Source of the DNA: Candidatus Cryptobacteroides intestinavium
Lineage (GTDB): Bacteria > Bacteroidota > Bacteroidia > Bacteroidales > UBA932
Length of the DNA: 64,000 bases
Direction: 5' to 3'
NCBI GenBank assembly: GCA_017694845.1
Contig: JADIMI010000007.1
Span: 1 to 64,000, forward strand
Shown: one piece after another, positions 36,498 through 44,469 of the stretch
Numbering within the stretch: position 1 is the first letter of the stretch
How the letters are laid out: every line of letters begins with the position of its first letter
Notes under the pieces: generated by a model
Told to the model about the DNA's origin: nothing
The model's database searches: none
What the model saw: only the letters and a program-made list of their open reading frames with translations
Program-made: the position numbers and the translations under genes

Positions 36498-37379
36498 ATG
36501 ATCAAGTCAATGACAGGATACGGCAAGGCCGAGACGGCACTGGAATCCGGCAGGCTCTGCGTCGAGATACGCTCCCTCAACGGCAAGACAGCCGACGTAA
36601 GCATCAAGTCACAGCTCCTCCCGAAAGACAGGGAGATGGAAGTCCGCAGACTGATCGCGTCAGAACTTCAGAGAGGGAACATAGACCTGTTCCTGACATA
36701 CGAGCCCTCTGAAGGGCAGGGCAGCAGGTCGATAAACGAGGATATCCTCAAAGGATACTGCCGGCAGCTGCGCAAGGCCGCAGAAGACCTTGGAATATCT
36801 TCCGGCAATTCCGACATTTTCCTTCTCACCGCCGCCACAAGGTTCCCGGATGTAGTCAACGTACAGACTCCTGACATCATCAATGATGAGAACTGGCCGG
36901 CAGTGGATGCCTGTATAAGGGAGGCGATAGCAAGGCTCAATGAATTCAGAGCCACGGAAGGGGCTATACTGTACAAAGATGTCACAGGGAAAGTCGCCTC
37001 GATACTGGATTATGTGGATGAAGTCGAATCTGTCGAAGGGGAAAGGACCGCCGCAATAAGGGAGAAGATCATCTCGAGGTTCAATGAGCTTTCCATCCAG
37101 CCTGACCAGAGCCGTCTCGAAGAAGAGATGGTCTATTATATAGAGAAATTCGACATCAACGAAGAGAAGACGAGGCTCCGTCAGCACTGCCGCTACTTTA
37201 TGGAGACGATCGACAGCGAGCCTTATCCCGGGAAGAAACTCGGCTTCATCGCCCAGGAGATGGGCCGCGAGATCAATACGACAGGCTCCAAGGCCAACCA
37301 TACAGGCATACAGAAGATAGTTGTAAAGATGAAGGATGACCTTGAGAAGATCAAGGAGCAGAGCCTCAACATACTGTAA
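36498..37379 (+). CDS. yicC: YicC/YloC family endoribonuclease
   Basis: A 293-residue cytoplasmic protein. The N-terminus IKSMTGYGKAE is diagnostic of YicC/YloC, as is the C-terminus, NTTGSKANHTGIQKIVVKMKDDLEKIKEQ-type sequence seen here in short form (SKANHTGIQ, EKIKEQSLNIL). Family members are small-RNA/mRNA-acting endoribonucleases in other bacteria. Length is normal. It is a single gene with its own promoter, convergent with the DHA2 transporter gene 15 bp downstream. Confidence 0.92.
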   Translation: MIKSMTGYGKAETALESGRLCVEIRSLNGKTADVSIKSQLLPKDREMEVRRLIASELQRGNIDLFLTYEPSEGQGSRSINEDILKGYCRQLRKAAEDLGISSGNSDIFLLTAATRFPDVVNVQTPDIINDENWPAVDACIREAIARLNEFRATEGAILYKDVTGKVASILDYVDEVESVEGERTAAIREKIISRFNELSIQPDQSRLEEEMVYYIEKFDINEEKTRLRQHCRYFMETIDSEPYPGKKLGFIAQEMGREINTTGSKANHTGIQKIVVKMKDDLEKIKEQSLNIL

Positions 37380-37393
37380 ATCCGGCAGACCGG

Positions 37394-38785
37394 TCAGACA
37401 TCATTCTTTCTTATTCCTACCCTGCAGAGGGACAGCACAGCACCGAAAAGGGTGATTATAGCTGCAAGCAGCATTGCATCATGCGCCGCCCTGTCATCGG
37501 ACAGGTTGAACATCATTGCCACCAGAGCTGCCCCTGTAGTCTGCCCGATAAGACGGGCTGATGCAAGCATCCCGCTTGCGCTTCCGGTCCTGTGAGGAGG
37601 AGCGGAAGAAAGAAGTATATGGTTGTTCGGCGACTGGAAAAGGCCGAATCCCGTACCGAAAAGCATCATTCTCCACACGATACTGAAATGCGAAATGTCA
37701 TCCGGGATGAAGGCGAACGAAAATGCGGACAGGCTCATAAGGGTGATCCCTATGCCCCCGAGTATTCCCGGGTGGATTCTCCCGATCAGCATTCCTGCGA
37801 CAGGCGCTACAAAAGCGATAGCTATCGGAGATGCCGTCATAAGAAGGCCGGTCCCCACGGCATCGTAACCGAAACTGTGCATCAGCATAAACGGAAGCGA
37901 GACCATTATCAGCTGCTGGGCAGTGAACGATATTATGCTTGTCCCTACAGACATTGAAAATATCGGGATCCGCAACAGATCGAATGGGAGCATGGGATAT
38001 TCCCTGCCGAGCTGATATCTTACATATACTGTCCCCACTACAAAGAACACAAGCACGGCTATGGCTATCTTATGCCAGTCAAGTCCGTGAGAATAAGCTT
38101 CGAGACACCCTATCATAAGGCCGAACGTGGCTGCATTGAGTATGGTGTCCAGCCAGTTGAACCTCCTTCCCGCGACCCTTGTCGGATTGTCAGGCAGAAA
38201 CCTGCGCCCCATGAACCAGGTCACGATACCTACCGGGACGTTTATTGCGAAAAGCCATTCCCAGGTGGTGAAGGAAAGAATGGCCGCAGCGAGCGAAGGT
38301 CCAGTCACAGAGGCGATCGCGACGACAGTCGCATTGAGCCCCACCCCTTTTCCCAGATGTCTTTTCGGATAGATGATACGGATAAGGGAAGTGTTGACAC
38401 TCATTATCATGGCCGCACCTATCCCCTGCAGCACACGGGAAGCGACAAGAATGTGGAACGACCACGACAGTGCACAGGCAAGTGAACCTACGGTGAATCC
38501 TGCTACGCCTATAAGATAAACCTTCCTGTACCCTATCAGTTCCCCGAGTGTCGAGAACGGCAGAAGCAGCATCATTATCACGAGCTGGAATGCATTCACT
38601 ATCCAGATGGAATCCGATGGGGAAATGCCCAGTTCGAGAGCGATAGTCGGCAGAGCCACATTACAGATGGTCCCATCCAGCACTGAAAGGAAAAGTCCGC
38701 AGAAGGTCGTGACCACCGCATAGTAGATCTGCGGCCGGTGCAGGCCGTCCCATTTCAGATTTCCCGTGAGCTTCTCTTCTGTCAT
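37394..38785 (-). CDS. MFS transporter, DHA2 (EmrB/QacA) family
   Basis: A 463-residue inner-membrane efflux transporter with about 14 hydrophobic segments. Signatures include SVLDGTICNVALPTIALELG in helix 1, the motif-C-like ASVTGPSLAAAI region, and LQGIGAAMIMSVN. Family members export drugs or other hydrophobic compounds by proton antiport; the substrate here is unknown. Start codon is 22 bp downstream of the metallophosphatase stop, so it is the last gene of the holA-led operon. Confidence 0.88.
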   Translation of the reverse strand: MTEEKLTGNLKWDGLHRPQIYYAVVTTFCGLFLSVLDGTICNVALPTIALELGISPSDSIWIVNAFQLVIMMLLLPFSTLGELIGYRKVYLIGVAGFTVGSLACALSWSFHILVASRVLQGIGAAMIMSVNTSLIRIIYPKRHLGKGVGLNATVVAIASVTGPSLAAAILSFTTWEWLFAINVPVGIVTWFMGRRFLPDNPTRVAGRRFNWLDTILNAATFGLMIGCLEAYSHGLDWHKIAIAVLVFFVVGTVYVRYQLGREYPMLPFDLLRIPIFSMSVGTSIISFTAQQLIMVSLPFMLMHSFGYDAVGTGLLMTASPIAIAFVAPVAGMLIGRIHPGILGGIGITLMSLSAFSFAFIPDDISHFSIVWRMMLFGTGFGLFQSPNNHILLSSAPPHRTGSASGMLASARLIGQTTGAALVAMMFNLSDDRAAHDAMLLAAIITLFGAVLSLCRVGIRKNDV

Positions 38786-38807
38786 CCTTCAGAACTTCTG
38801 AAGCCCG

Positions 38808-39656
38808 CTATTCGATCTCCAGCTTACCGACATAAAGCCCCCAGCAGCCATCAGTGACTATCATCACCTCATCACCGTCTGCATCCTCCACATAGACAGG
38901 CTCTTCAAGAAAAGTATGGGAGTGGCCTCCGATTATCATATCGACATTGTGCGATGCCTCCGCAAGATGTATGTCCGTAAAATCAGACTTCTCTATGCCG
39001 AGATGCGAAAGGACGATCACCATATCGCAGCCCTTCTTCTTCAGAAGTTCCGAATACCGGTTTGTCACAGCTACGGGATCAATGTACCTCAACTTCCCGG
39101 CTATACTCCTGTCCACCACCTTCGTGACATCCACCAGCAGGCCGATTATCCCTATCTTCCTCCCCGCCTTGCGTACAATGGTATATGGTCTCACATACTT
39201 TTCCAGCTCGCTTCCGGAAAAATCATAGTTTGCACATACGACTCTGAATCTTGCTTTCTTAAGACGTCTCGCGAGGTCTTCCGGCCCGTTGTCGAACTCG
39301 TGGTTCCCGAGAGCCGTGACATCATATCCCATCTCGTTGAGAAGCTCCACCTCGAGATCTCCTTTAAGTATCGTGAAATAGGAAGAGCCCTGGCTGAAAT
39401 CCCCCGCATCCACGAGAAGGAGATTCCTCCTCCCTACGGCGGACCTGACACTGTCGATGTATGCGGCCCTCTCTATCACCCCGCCAAGGCCTGCCTCCGG
39501 CCCTGCCTTGACCGGATCGATATGGCTGTGGGTATCATTCGTGTGCAGAATGACCAGTTCCTGCGCGCCGGCACTGACTGCCCCGGCCAGCAGAAAGGCG
39601 GCGCAGAGAAGCGCCACCATTGATATTGTCTTGTCTACTTTGAATCCTGTCAGCAT
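38808..39656 (-). CDS. Periplasmic metallophosphatase, 5'-nucleotidase N-terminal domain
   Basis: About 282 residues. I use the ATG at 39656; an extra 18 residues in the ORF track precede a clear signal peptide (TISMVALLCAAFLLAGAVSAGAQ). All metal motifs of the calcineurin-like fold are present: LHTNDTHSHID, DAGDFSQGS, LGNHEFDNG, VLSHLG and GGHSHTF. It lacks the C-terminal nucleotide-binding domain, which is encoded by the gene just upstream. The two proteins probably combine to hydrolyse nucleotides or UDP-sugars in the periplasm. Confidence 0.88.
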   Translation of the reverse strand: MLTGFKVDKTISMVALLCAAFLLAGAVSAGAQELVILHTNDTHSHIDPVKAGPEAGLGGVIERAAYIDSVRSAVGRRNLLLVDAGDFSQGSSYFTILKGDLEVELLNEMGYDVTALGNHEFDNGPEDLARRLKKARFRVVCANYDFSGSELEKYVRPYTIVRKAGRKIGIIGLLVDVTKVVDRSIAGKLRYIDPVAVTNRYSELLKKKGCDMVIVLSHLGIEKSDFTDIHLAEASHNVDMIIGGHSHTFLEEPVYVEDADGDEVMIVTDGCWGLYVGKLEIE

Positions 39657-39731
39657 TGCATTATATCTGTTCAATATGAGACATCTGTTCCAGAACGTGA
39701 TCCCGGGCATATTCCGCCCGTCATCGCGGCA

Positions 39732-40571
39732 TCAGTCAAGTATCACCACCCGGCCATCCTTCTGCGCGGAGATCTGTCTTCCTGCAGCCGTATCCTCCTC
39801 GATGATATCCATCATTGCATTGTATATGTCGACCGGAATGTCCACCATCTCTACCGCGTTCCTCCCGACATAGAGGCCATCCCCTCCATCCAGCAGGAAA
39901 GTTATCGTGGCGACACCGTACAGGGCGCTGTCATCAAGAGGCTTCCCGCCTATCTCCACAGAAACCGTCTTTCCATCCCGGGCCACCACCCGTACACCAC
40001 CCAGGACCTGGAAGCCATCCTCCGCCATCCAGTCGATGATATGGCGGATGTCGGAACCTCTTAGGACAAGATACACCAGATCATTCCTGAACGGGAACAT
40101 CGACCGGATATCGTCCGCCGTGACATCACCGCAGGGCATGTCCACCCTGATCCCTCCGAAATTGCCTATGCTCATATCGACCTTGCGGCCGACAGCCTTT
40201 TCCGTAGCCCTCATCAGATTGTCTGCGAACCAGTTGGACAGGGCGCTCTCGGGATATTCAACGGTCATTGTCTCCGGAGAATACGCTATGACCCGCTTCA
40301 CCGGAGCCATGGCGGCCTGGGCATCAATGACAGTCCTGGCCACCCGGACTACGGACCCGCCCTTGAACACCCTCCCCGAAGGGGCGGTATATTCCATACC
40401 TTTCACAATGCCGAGCGCCTTGTCGATATCTGTCGCAGCCGGGACGGTGACTCCTGTACGGGAGCCATCCATTACAGTCCTCGACCATCGTATGTCATCA
40501 TTGTCATATGCCTGCAGTACCGCCGAGAATGAAACGGCGGCCGCAAGCAGAATAAGCCTTGTTCTATTCAT
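39732..40571 (-). CDS. 5'-nucleotidase C-terminal domain protein
   Basis: About 279 residues, start moved to the ATG at 40571, giving a signal peptide (NRTRLILLAAAVSFSAVLQA). The body is the 5'-nucleotidase substrate-specificity domain: SALSNWFADNLMRAT, DMSIGNFGGIR, FPFRNDLVYLVLRGSDI and GGVRVV. The catalytic metal domain is absent and is encoded by the next gene, so one conventional enzyme is split in two with the C-terminal part transcribed first. Such a split is, to my memory, frequent in Bacteroidales. Confidence 0.87.
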   Translation of the reverse strand: MNRTRLILLAAAVSFSAVLQAYDNDDIRWSRTVMDGSRTGVTVPAATDIDKALGIVKGMEYTAPSGRVFKGGSVVRVARTVIDAQAAMAPVKRVIAYSPETMTVEYPESALSNWFADNLMRATEKAVGRKVDMSIGNFGGIRVDMPCGDVTADDIRSMFPFRNDLVYLVLRGSDIRHIIDWMAEDGFQVLGGVRVVARDGKTVSVEIGGKPLDDSALYGVATITFLLDGGDGLYVGRNAVEMVDIPVDIYNAMMDIIEEDTAAGRQISAQKDGRVVILD

Positions 40572-40599
40572 TGCCGACAAATTCATATCAAACATCACA

Positions 40600-41955
40600 T
40601 TATCTCTGTCTCAACCATTTCCACAGGTCGGAGAAAGTCGTCTTCTTTCCGGATACGAGAAGCCCCACCCTGTAGATCCTCGCAGAGATATATGCCAGTG
40701 CGACAAAAGTGAGGAGAAGAAGGACTATGGACAGGGCAAGCTCCCACCCAGGGACTCCGAACGGAAGCCTCGCCAGCATCACTATCGGGGATGTAAACGG
40801 AATGATGGACCCCCAGAAGGCCAGCTGGCTGTCAGGAGCCTCGAATGCATAGAACGCTATGAAGAAGGCCAGCAGCAGAGGGACAGTGACCGGGAGCTGC
40901 AGCTGGGTGCTGTCCCCTTCATTGTCCACCGCAGATCCTATCGCCGCGAACAGGGATGCATACAGAAGATACCCGAGAAGGAAATAGACTACGAAAGAGA
41001 AAATCAGCTGTCCGTAGTTCAGGTCCTTCAGGGTCTCGATCACCGCTGCCATCTCGGAACTGCTGCCTGAAACCATAGTGTCCACCATCGACATATCCAT
41101 TCCGGACATCTGTGTCAGCTGCTCCATCTGGGCCGGATCAGCCCCGGCGAGACTGTCAAACCCGACCGTCGCATTCACCCCGGCAATTATCACAACGGCA
41201 AGCACTATCCAGAGGAAGAACTGGGTCAGGGCGACACAGGCCACTCCTATGATCTTCCCGAACATCAGTTCCGATGCCTTGACAGATGAGACGAGCACTT
41301 CGGCCACCTTGCTGGACTTCTCCTCTATCACGCTGGTCATCACCATACCGGAGAACATTGCGATAAACATATATATAATAAGGGTAAGCGCGATGGACAC
41401 GAACATATAGACCTCGGAAGAGGTTATCTGCTCCTGCCCGTCCTCCCCGAGGGTATATGTCGAGACCTGGACATCTGCCTTCACATCCTCCATGATCTGC
41501 CTGAGATTCTGTATTTCGTACCCTGAAAGCCTGTAATCCTCGACCGCGGCGGCAGCCATCCCGGCAATGCTCTCCTTGATCTCCACAGACACCGGCTTTA
41601 TCGAATACAGGTCCACAGTCACCGTCTTTCTCACCGTATCCAGAGGGGACACGTACATTACCGCATCCGCCCCTTCCCCATCAAGGCCTTTCTTCAAGGC
41701 TTCAAGATCCTGTCCTGAACAGTCCCTGAAAGAGACAGCATCGCTCCCGGCGAGATGGGACATCACTATACCGGATTCATCCAGCACCTCCACCACCTTT
41801 CCTGTCTCCTTGCTCAGGAACATTATCAGGGCCGGCAGGGTGCAGAGCAGGGCGAACAGCACCGGCACAATAAACGTTATGACAAGGAATGACTTCTTCC
41901 TCACCCTTGTCGCATATTCCCGCGATATTATTATTCCTATGTTACGGATATTCAT
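40600..41955 (-). CDS. ABC transporter permease (NatB-like, ABC-2 type)
   Basis: A 451-residue inner-membrane protein. An N-terminal helix (KKSFLVITFIVPVLFALLCTLPALIMFL), a large periplasmic loop (about 45-190), then five further helices (LTLIIYMFIAMFSGMVMTSVIEEKSSKVAEVL is the family signature). The NatA-like ATPase gene lies 49 bp upstream. The pair is probably an exporter; NatAB extrudes sodium, but members act on various substrates. Confidence 0.88.
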   Translation of the reverse strand: MNIRNIGIIISREYATRVRKKSFLVITFIVPVLFALLCTLPALIMFLSKETGKVVEVLDESGIVMSHLAGSDAVSFRDCSGQDLEALKKGLDGEGADAVMYVSPLDTVRKTVTVDLYSIKPVSVEIKESIAGMAAAAVEDYRLSGYEIQNLRQIMEDVKADVQVSTYTLGEDGQEQITSSEVYMFVSIALTLIIYMFIAMFSGMVMTSVIEEKSSKVAEVLVSSVKASELMFGKIIGVACVALTQFFLWIVLAVVIIAGVNATVGFDSLAGADPAQMEQLTQMSGMDMSMVDTMVSGSSSEMAAVIETLKDLNYGQLIFSFVVYFLLGYLLYASLFAAIGSAVDNEGDSTQLQLPVTVPLLLAFFIAFYAFEAPDSQLAFWGSIIPFTSPIVMLARLPFGVPGWELALSIVLLLLTFVALAYISARIYRVGLLVSGKKTTFSDLWKWLRQR

Positions 41956-42004
41956 ATTCTTCCTCCTGATTTACATTTTACCCGGAACCCGCGCCGCCAC
42001 GGAG

Positions 42005-42931
42005 CTACCGGCTTACATATTCCCCTTCGGTGACCAGCTTGATGAATATATCGTTCATCCTCGGCACCAGCTCCTTGAACGAATTGACCACAGCCCCGTC
42101 ATCCAGAATCCTCCTCAGCACAGCTGTCGTATCCGTCTCCCCGACGAGGGAAAGCACTGCCGTATGCCGCGAACTGTCACCAGTATCGGACAGCACATCG
42201 AAAAGCCCGGGGACAGAATCCACCGGACGGGATGCCGTATATACAAGCTCCACATTGTTATTCCCATACATATGCCTTATGTCATCCACTCCGCCGGCTA
42301 TTACAAGCCTGGACAGATTGATCAGGGCGATCTCGTCGCACAGTTCCTCCACAGACTCCATATTGTGGGTGGACAGAACGATTGTAGCCCCCTCATCCTT
42401 CATACGCAGTATCTCGTTCCTTATCAGCTGGGCATTCACAGGGTCAAATCCAGAGAAAGGTTCATCGAGTATGAGCAGGGAAGGCCTGTGCGCCACTGTC
42501 GTTATGAACTGGACTTTCTGCGCCATCCCTTTTGACAGTTCCTCCACCTTCCTGTTCCACCAGCTCTGTATCCCGAACTTCACGAACCACTTTTTCAGCT
42601 CCGCCATCGCATCCCTTGAAGACATTCCCTTCAGTCTGGCGAAATACATCGCCTGCTCCCCCACCTTCATCTTGCGGTAAAGGCCCCTCTCCTCCGGAAG
42701 ATAGCCGATACGCTCGACATCAGACTGGGTTATCGGCCGTCCGTTGAAGAGCACCTCGCCGGAATCCTGCATTATTATCCTGTTAATTATACGAATAAGA
42801 GTCGTCTTGCCCGCACCGTTCGGCCCGAGCAGTCCGAAAACCTTAGCTTCAGGAATATCGATGGACACACGGTCCAGAGCGGTCTTCTCACCGAAACTTC
42901 TGCTGACTTCCTTGCATTGGATCAGTCCCAT
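42005..42931 (-). CDS. ABC transporter ATP-binding protein (NatA-like)
   Basis: A 308-residue ATPase. Walker A GPNGAGKTT, Q-loop near YLPEERGLYRKMKV, an ABC signature-like LSKGMAQKVQF, Walker B LLILDEPFSGFD and the His switch STHNME are all intact. The C-terminal 70 residues (after VELVYTASR) form the DUF4162-like extension common in this subfamily. It partners with the following permease and lies 22 bp after holA. Confidence 0.93.
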   Translation of the reverse strand: MGLIQCKEVSRSFGEKTALDRVSIDIPEAKVFGLLGPNGAGKTTLIRIINRIIMQDSGEVLFNGRPITQSDVERIGYLPEERGLYRKMKVGEQAMYFARLKGMSSRDAMAELKKWFVKFGIQSWWNRKVEELSKGMAQKVQFITTVAHRPSLLILDEPFSGFDPVNAQLIRNEILRMKDEGATIVLSTHNMESVEELCDEIALINLSRLVIAGGVDDIRHMYGNNNVELVYTASRPVDSVPGLFDVLSDTGDSSRHTAVLSLVGETDTTAVLRRILDDGAVVNSFKELVPRMNDIFIKLVTEGEYVSR

Positions 42932-42953
42932 ATTTTACTTATCTAATCAGTTG

Positions 42954-43994
42954 TCAATTCAATATCCTTGTCACAAGCTCCACGAACATCTGGTCCGGAG
43001 CAGCCTCCCCCGCATTTCCCCCCTTTCCCTTGAAATCATACTCCTTCAACAAGGCGATAACGCCCATACATCTTTTAAGCGGGTAATTCACGACAGCCGC
43101 GTCATATTCCTTATAGAAATAGGGATTGACTCCGGGGAGCGCCCTGGCCTTGTCCGCAGAAGAAGGACGGGGCACGGACATTATCAGTGCCTGGTACTTC
43201 AGTATCCTGTAGAAATGAGTGAACAGGGCACTTACAGCCATCGGCATTGCAAACTTCGGAGAGGCGGCATAATATGCGGCCACCTTGAGCGCCCTCGGTG
43301 CATTCATATATGACAGCTCCTTCGTAAGCTCGAATATGCTGTACTGCCTGCTGATGCCCACATTCTTCTCTATGTCCCCCGCGGTGACCGATGTCACGCC
43401 CTCCGGAAGGTTCCTGAGCATCTTGTCGGTCTCGATGGCGATCTTGGACAGATCCGTACCTGCATATTCAGCGAGAAGCGCCGCTGCATCCGGGTCGATC
43501 TTCAACCCCCTGGACGCATAGAACGACACTATCCATTTCGGCATCTCGTAATCCCTGACCGCGGCGGAATCCACCACCGTCCCTATCTTCTGCACCGTCC
43601 TGTACAGCGCCTTCCTCCTGTCCACGGAATCACCGTGGATACATAGCACCAGCACCGTAGACTCCAGCGGATGCTCGCAGTATATCGCAAGATCCTCTAT
43701 CTTCCTGAGGTTCTGGGCCTCCTTGACCACGACCAGCTGGCGTTCGGCGAACATAGGGTACCTCCTGGCGGCCGTGATGACATCTTCCACGCTCACATCA
43801 GCACCGTAGCAGATGGTCTGGTTGAAATCACGTTCACTTTCATCCAGAGCATTGTCAATGACCGCATTGCACACCATATCAGGATAGTACGGTTCATCCC
43901 CCATCAGCAGATACACAGGGCTGAAGATGCCTCTGCGGACATCCTCCAGTATCCTGCGGCACTGCGCATCTGTATCAGCATAACCTTTAGCCAT
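42954..43994 (-). CDS. holA: DNA polymerase III subunit delta
   Basis: A 346-residue clamp-loader subunit. The ORF track gives 488 residues, but the first 142 lie antisense to the neighbouring HsdR_N gene and look like noise. The ATG at 43994 gives AKGYADTDAQCRRILEDV..., followed by the family's PVYLLMGDEPYYPD opening. The start is 6 nt after a minus-strand TATCTTTG. The protein belongs to the delta (HolA) family and opens the sliding clamp. It leads a six-gene minus-strand operon with NatA/NatB-like, split 5'-nucleotidase and DHA2 MFS genes. Confidence 0.9.
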   Translation of the reverse strand: MAKGYADTDAQCRRILEDVRRGIFSPVYLLMGDEPYYPDMVCNAVIDNALDESERDFNQTICYGADVSVEDVITAARRYPMFAERQLVVVKEAQNLRKIEDLAIYCEHPLESTVLVLCIHGDSVDRRKALYRTVQKIGTVVDSAAVRDYEMPKWIVSFYASRGLKIDPDAAALLAEYAGTDLSKIAIETDKMLRNLPEGVTSVTAGDIEKNVGISRQYSIFELTKELSYMNAPRALKVAAYYAASPKFAMPMAVSALFTHFYRILKYQALIMSVPRPSSADKARALPGVNPYFYKEYDAAVVNYPLKRCMGVIALLKEYDFKGKGGNAGEAAPDQMFVELVTRILN

Positions 43995-44000
43995 AGCCTG

Positions 44001-44008
44001 CAAAGATA
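44001..44008 (-). promoter_or_regulatory. Predicted -7 element TATCTTTG for holA
   Basis: Minus-strand TATCTTTG ends 6 nt before the holA ATG. With the usual start-point distance the mRNA would begin at or within about 3 nt of the ATG. Confidence 0.6.
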
Positions 44009-44029
44009 ACAAATTTCGAATTATTTCCC

Positions 44030-44037
44030 TATCTTTG
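44030..44037 (+). promoter_or_regulatory. Predicted -7 element TATCTTTG for the HsdR_N-cca operon
   Basis: Plus-strand TATCTTTG ends 5 nt before the ATG at 44043. Together with the holA element it makes a 48-bp divergent control region holding two promoters. Confidence 0.6.
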
Positions 44038-44042
44038 CGGAG

Positions 44043-44462
44043 ATGGACAGAAATACCATATGGGATCCGCTGAGGAAGAAAGACGTGGCGCTCACTCCTG
44101 AGGAAAATGTACGCCAATGGTTTATCAGATATCTCAATACCGGTATGCAGGTGCCGCTCCATCTGATGATGAGCGAAAGTTTCCTCAGGCTCGGAGACAA
44201 GCAGTTCCGCGCCGACATAGTCATATACGACAGGCAGGCGCATCCCCTTGCCATCGTCGAGTGCAAGAGGCCGGATGTCACTCTCGACAGCGATGTGATA
44301 GCACAGGCTGTGAGATACAATATGGTACTGGATGTCAAATACATAATCATAACGAACGGGAAACATACCCATATCTGCGGAAAGAAGCCGGATGGAGACG
44401 GATATATGTTTCTGGACCACGCTCCTCTGTATGAAGAGATGCTGGGTCTGACAAAGGAATGA
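44043..44462 (+). CDS. HsdR_N domain protein (type I restriction N-terminal nuclease-like)
   Basis: A 139-residue protein consisting of one domain like the N-terminal part of type I restriction HsdR (HSDR_N_2). It carries a PD-(D/E)xK-like core: RLGDKQFRADIVIYDRQ (Asp), LAIVECKRPDV (ExK). No helicase domain, HsdM or HsdS is nearby, so it is not part of a restriction system here. It is the first gene of the cca operon and is divergent from holA. I would call it a stand-alone nuclease-fold protein of unknown role. Confidence 0.83.
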   Translation: MDRNTIWDPLRKKDVALTPEENVRQWFIRYLNTGMQVPLHLMMSESFLRLGDKQFRADIVIYDRQAHPLAIVECKRPDVTLDSDVIAQAVRYNMVLDVKYIIITNGKHTHICGKKPDGDGYMFLDHAPLYEEMLGLTKE

Positions 44463-44469
44463 TCAAGTG

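Noticed and set aside
43995-44420. N-terminal 142 residues of the holA ORF in the track
   Set aside because: They overlap the plus-strand HsdR_N gene and read through a promoter-like element; the holA family starts at the ATG at 43994.
44043-44462. Type I restriction-modification locus
   Set aside because: Only the HsdR N-terminal-like domain is present; no HsdM, HsdS or helicase part.
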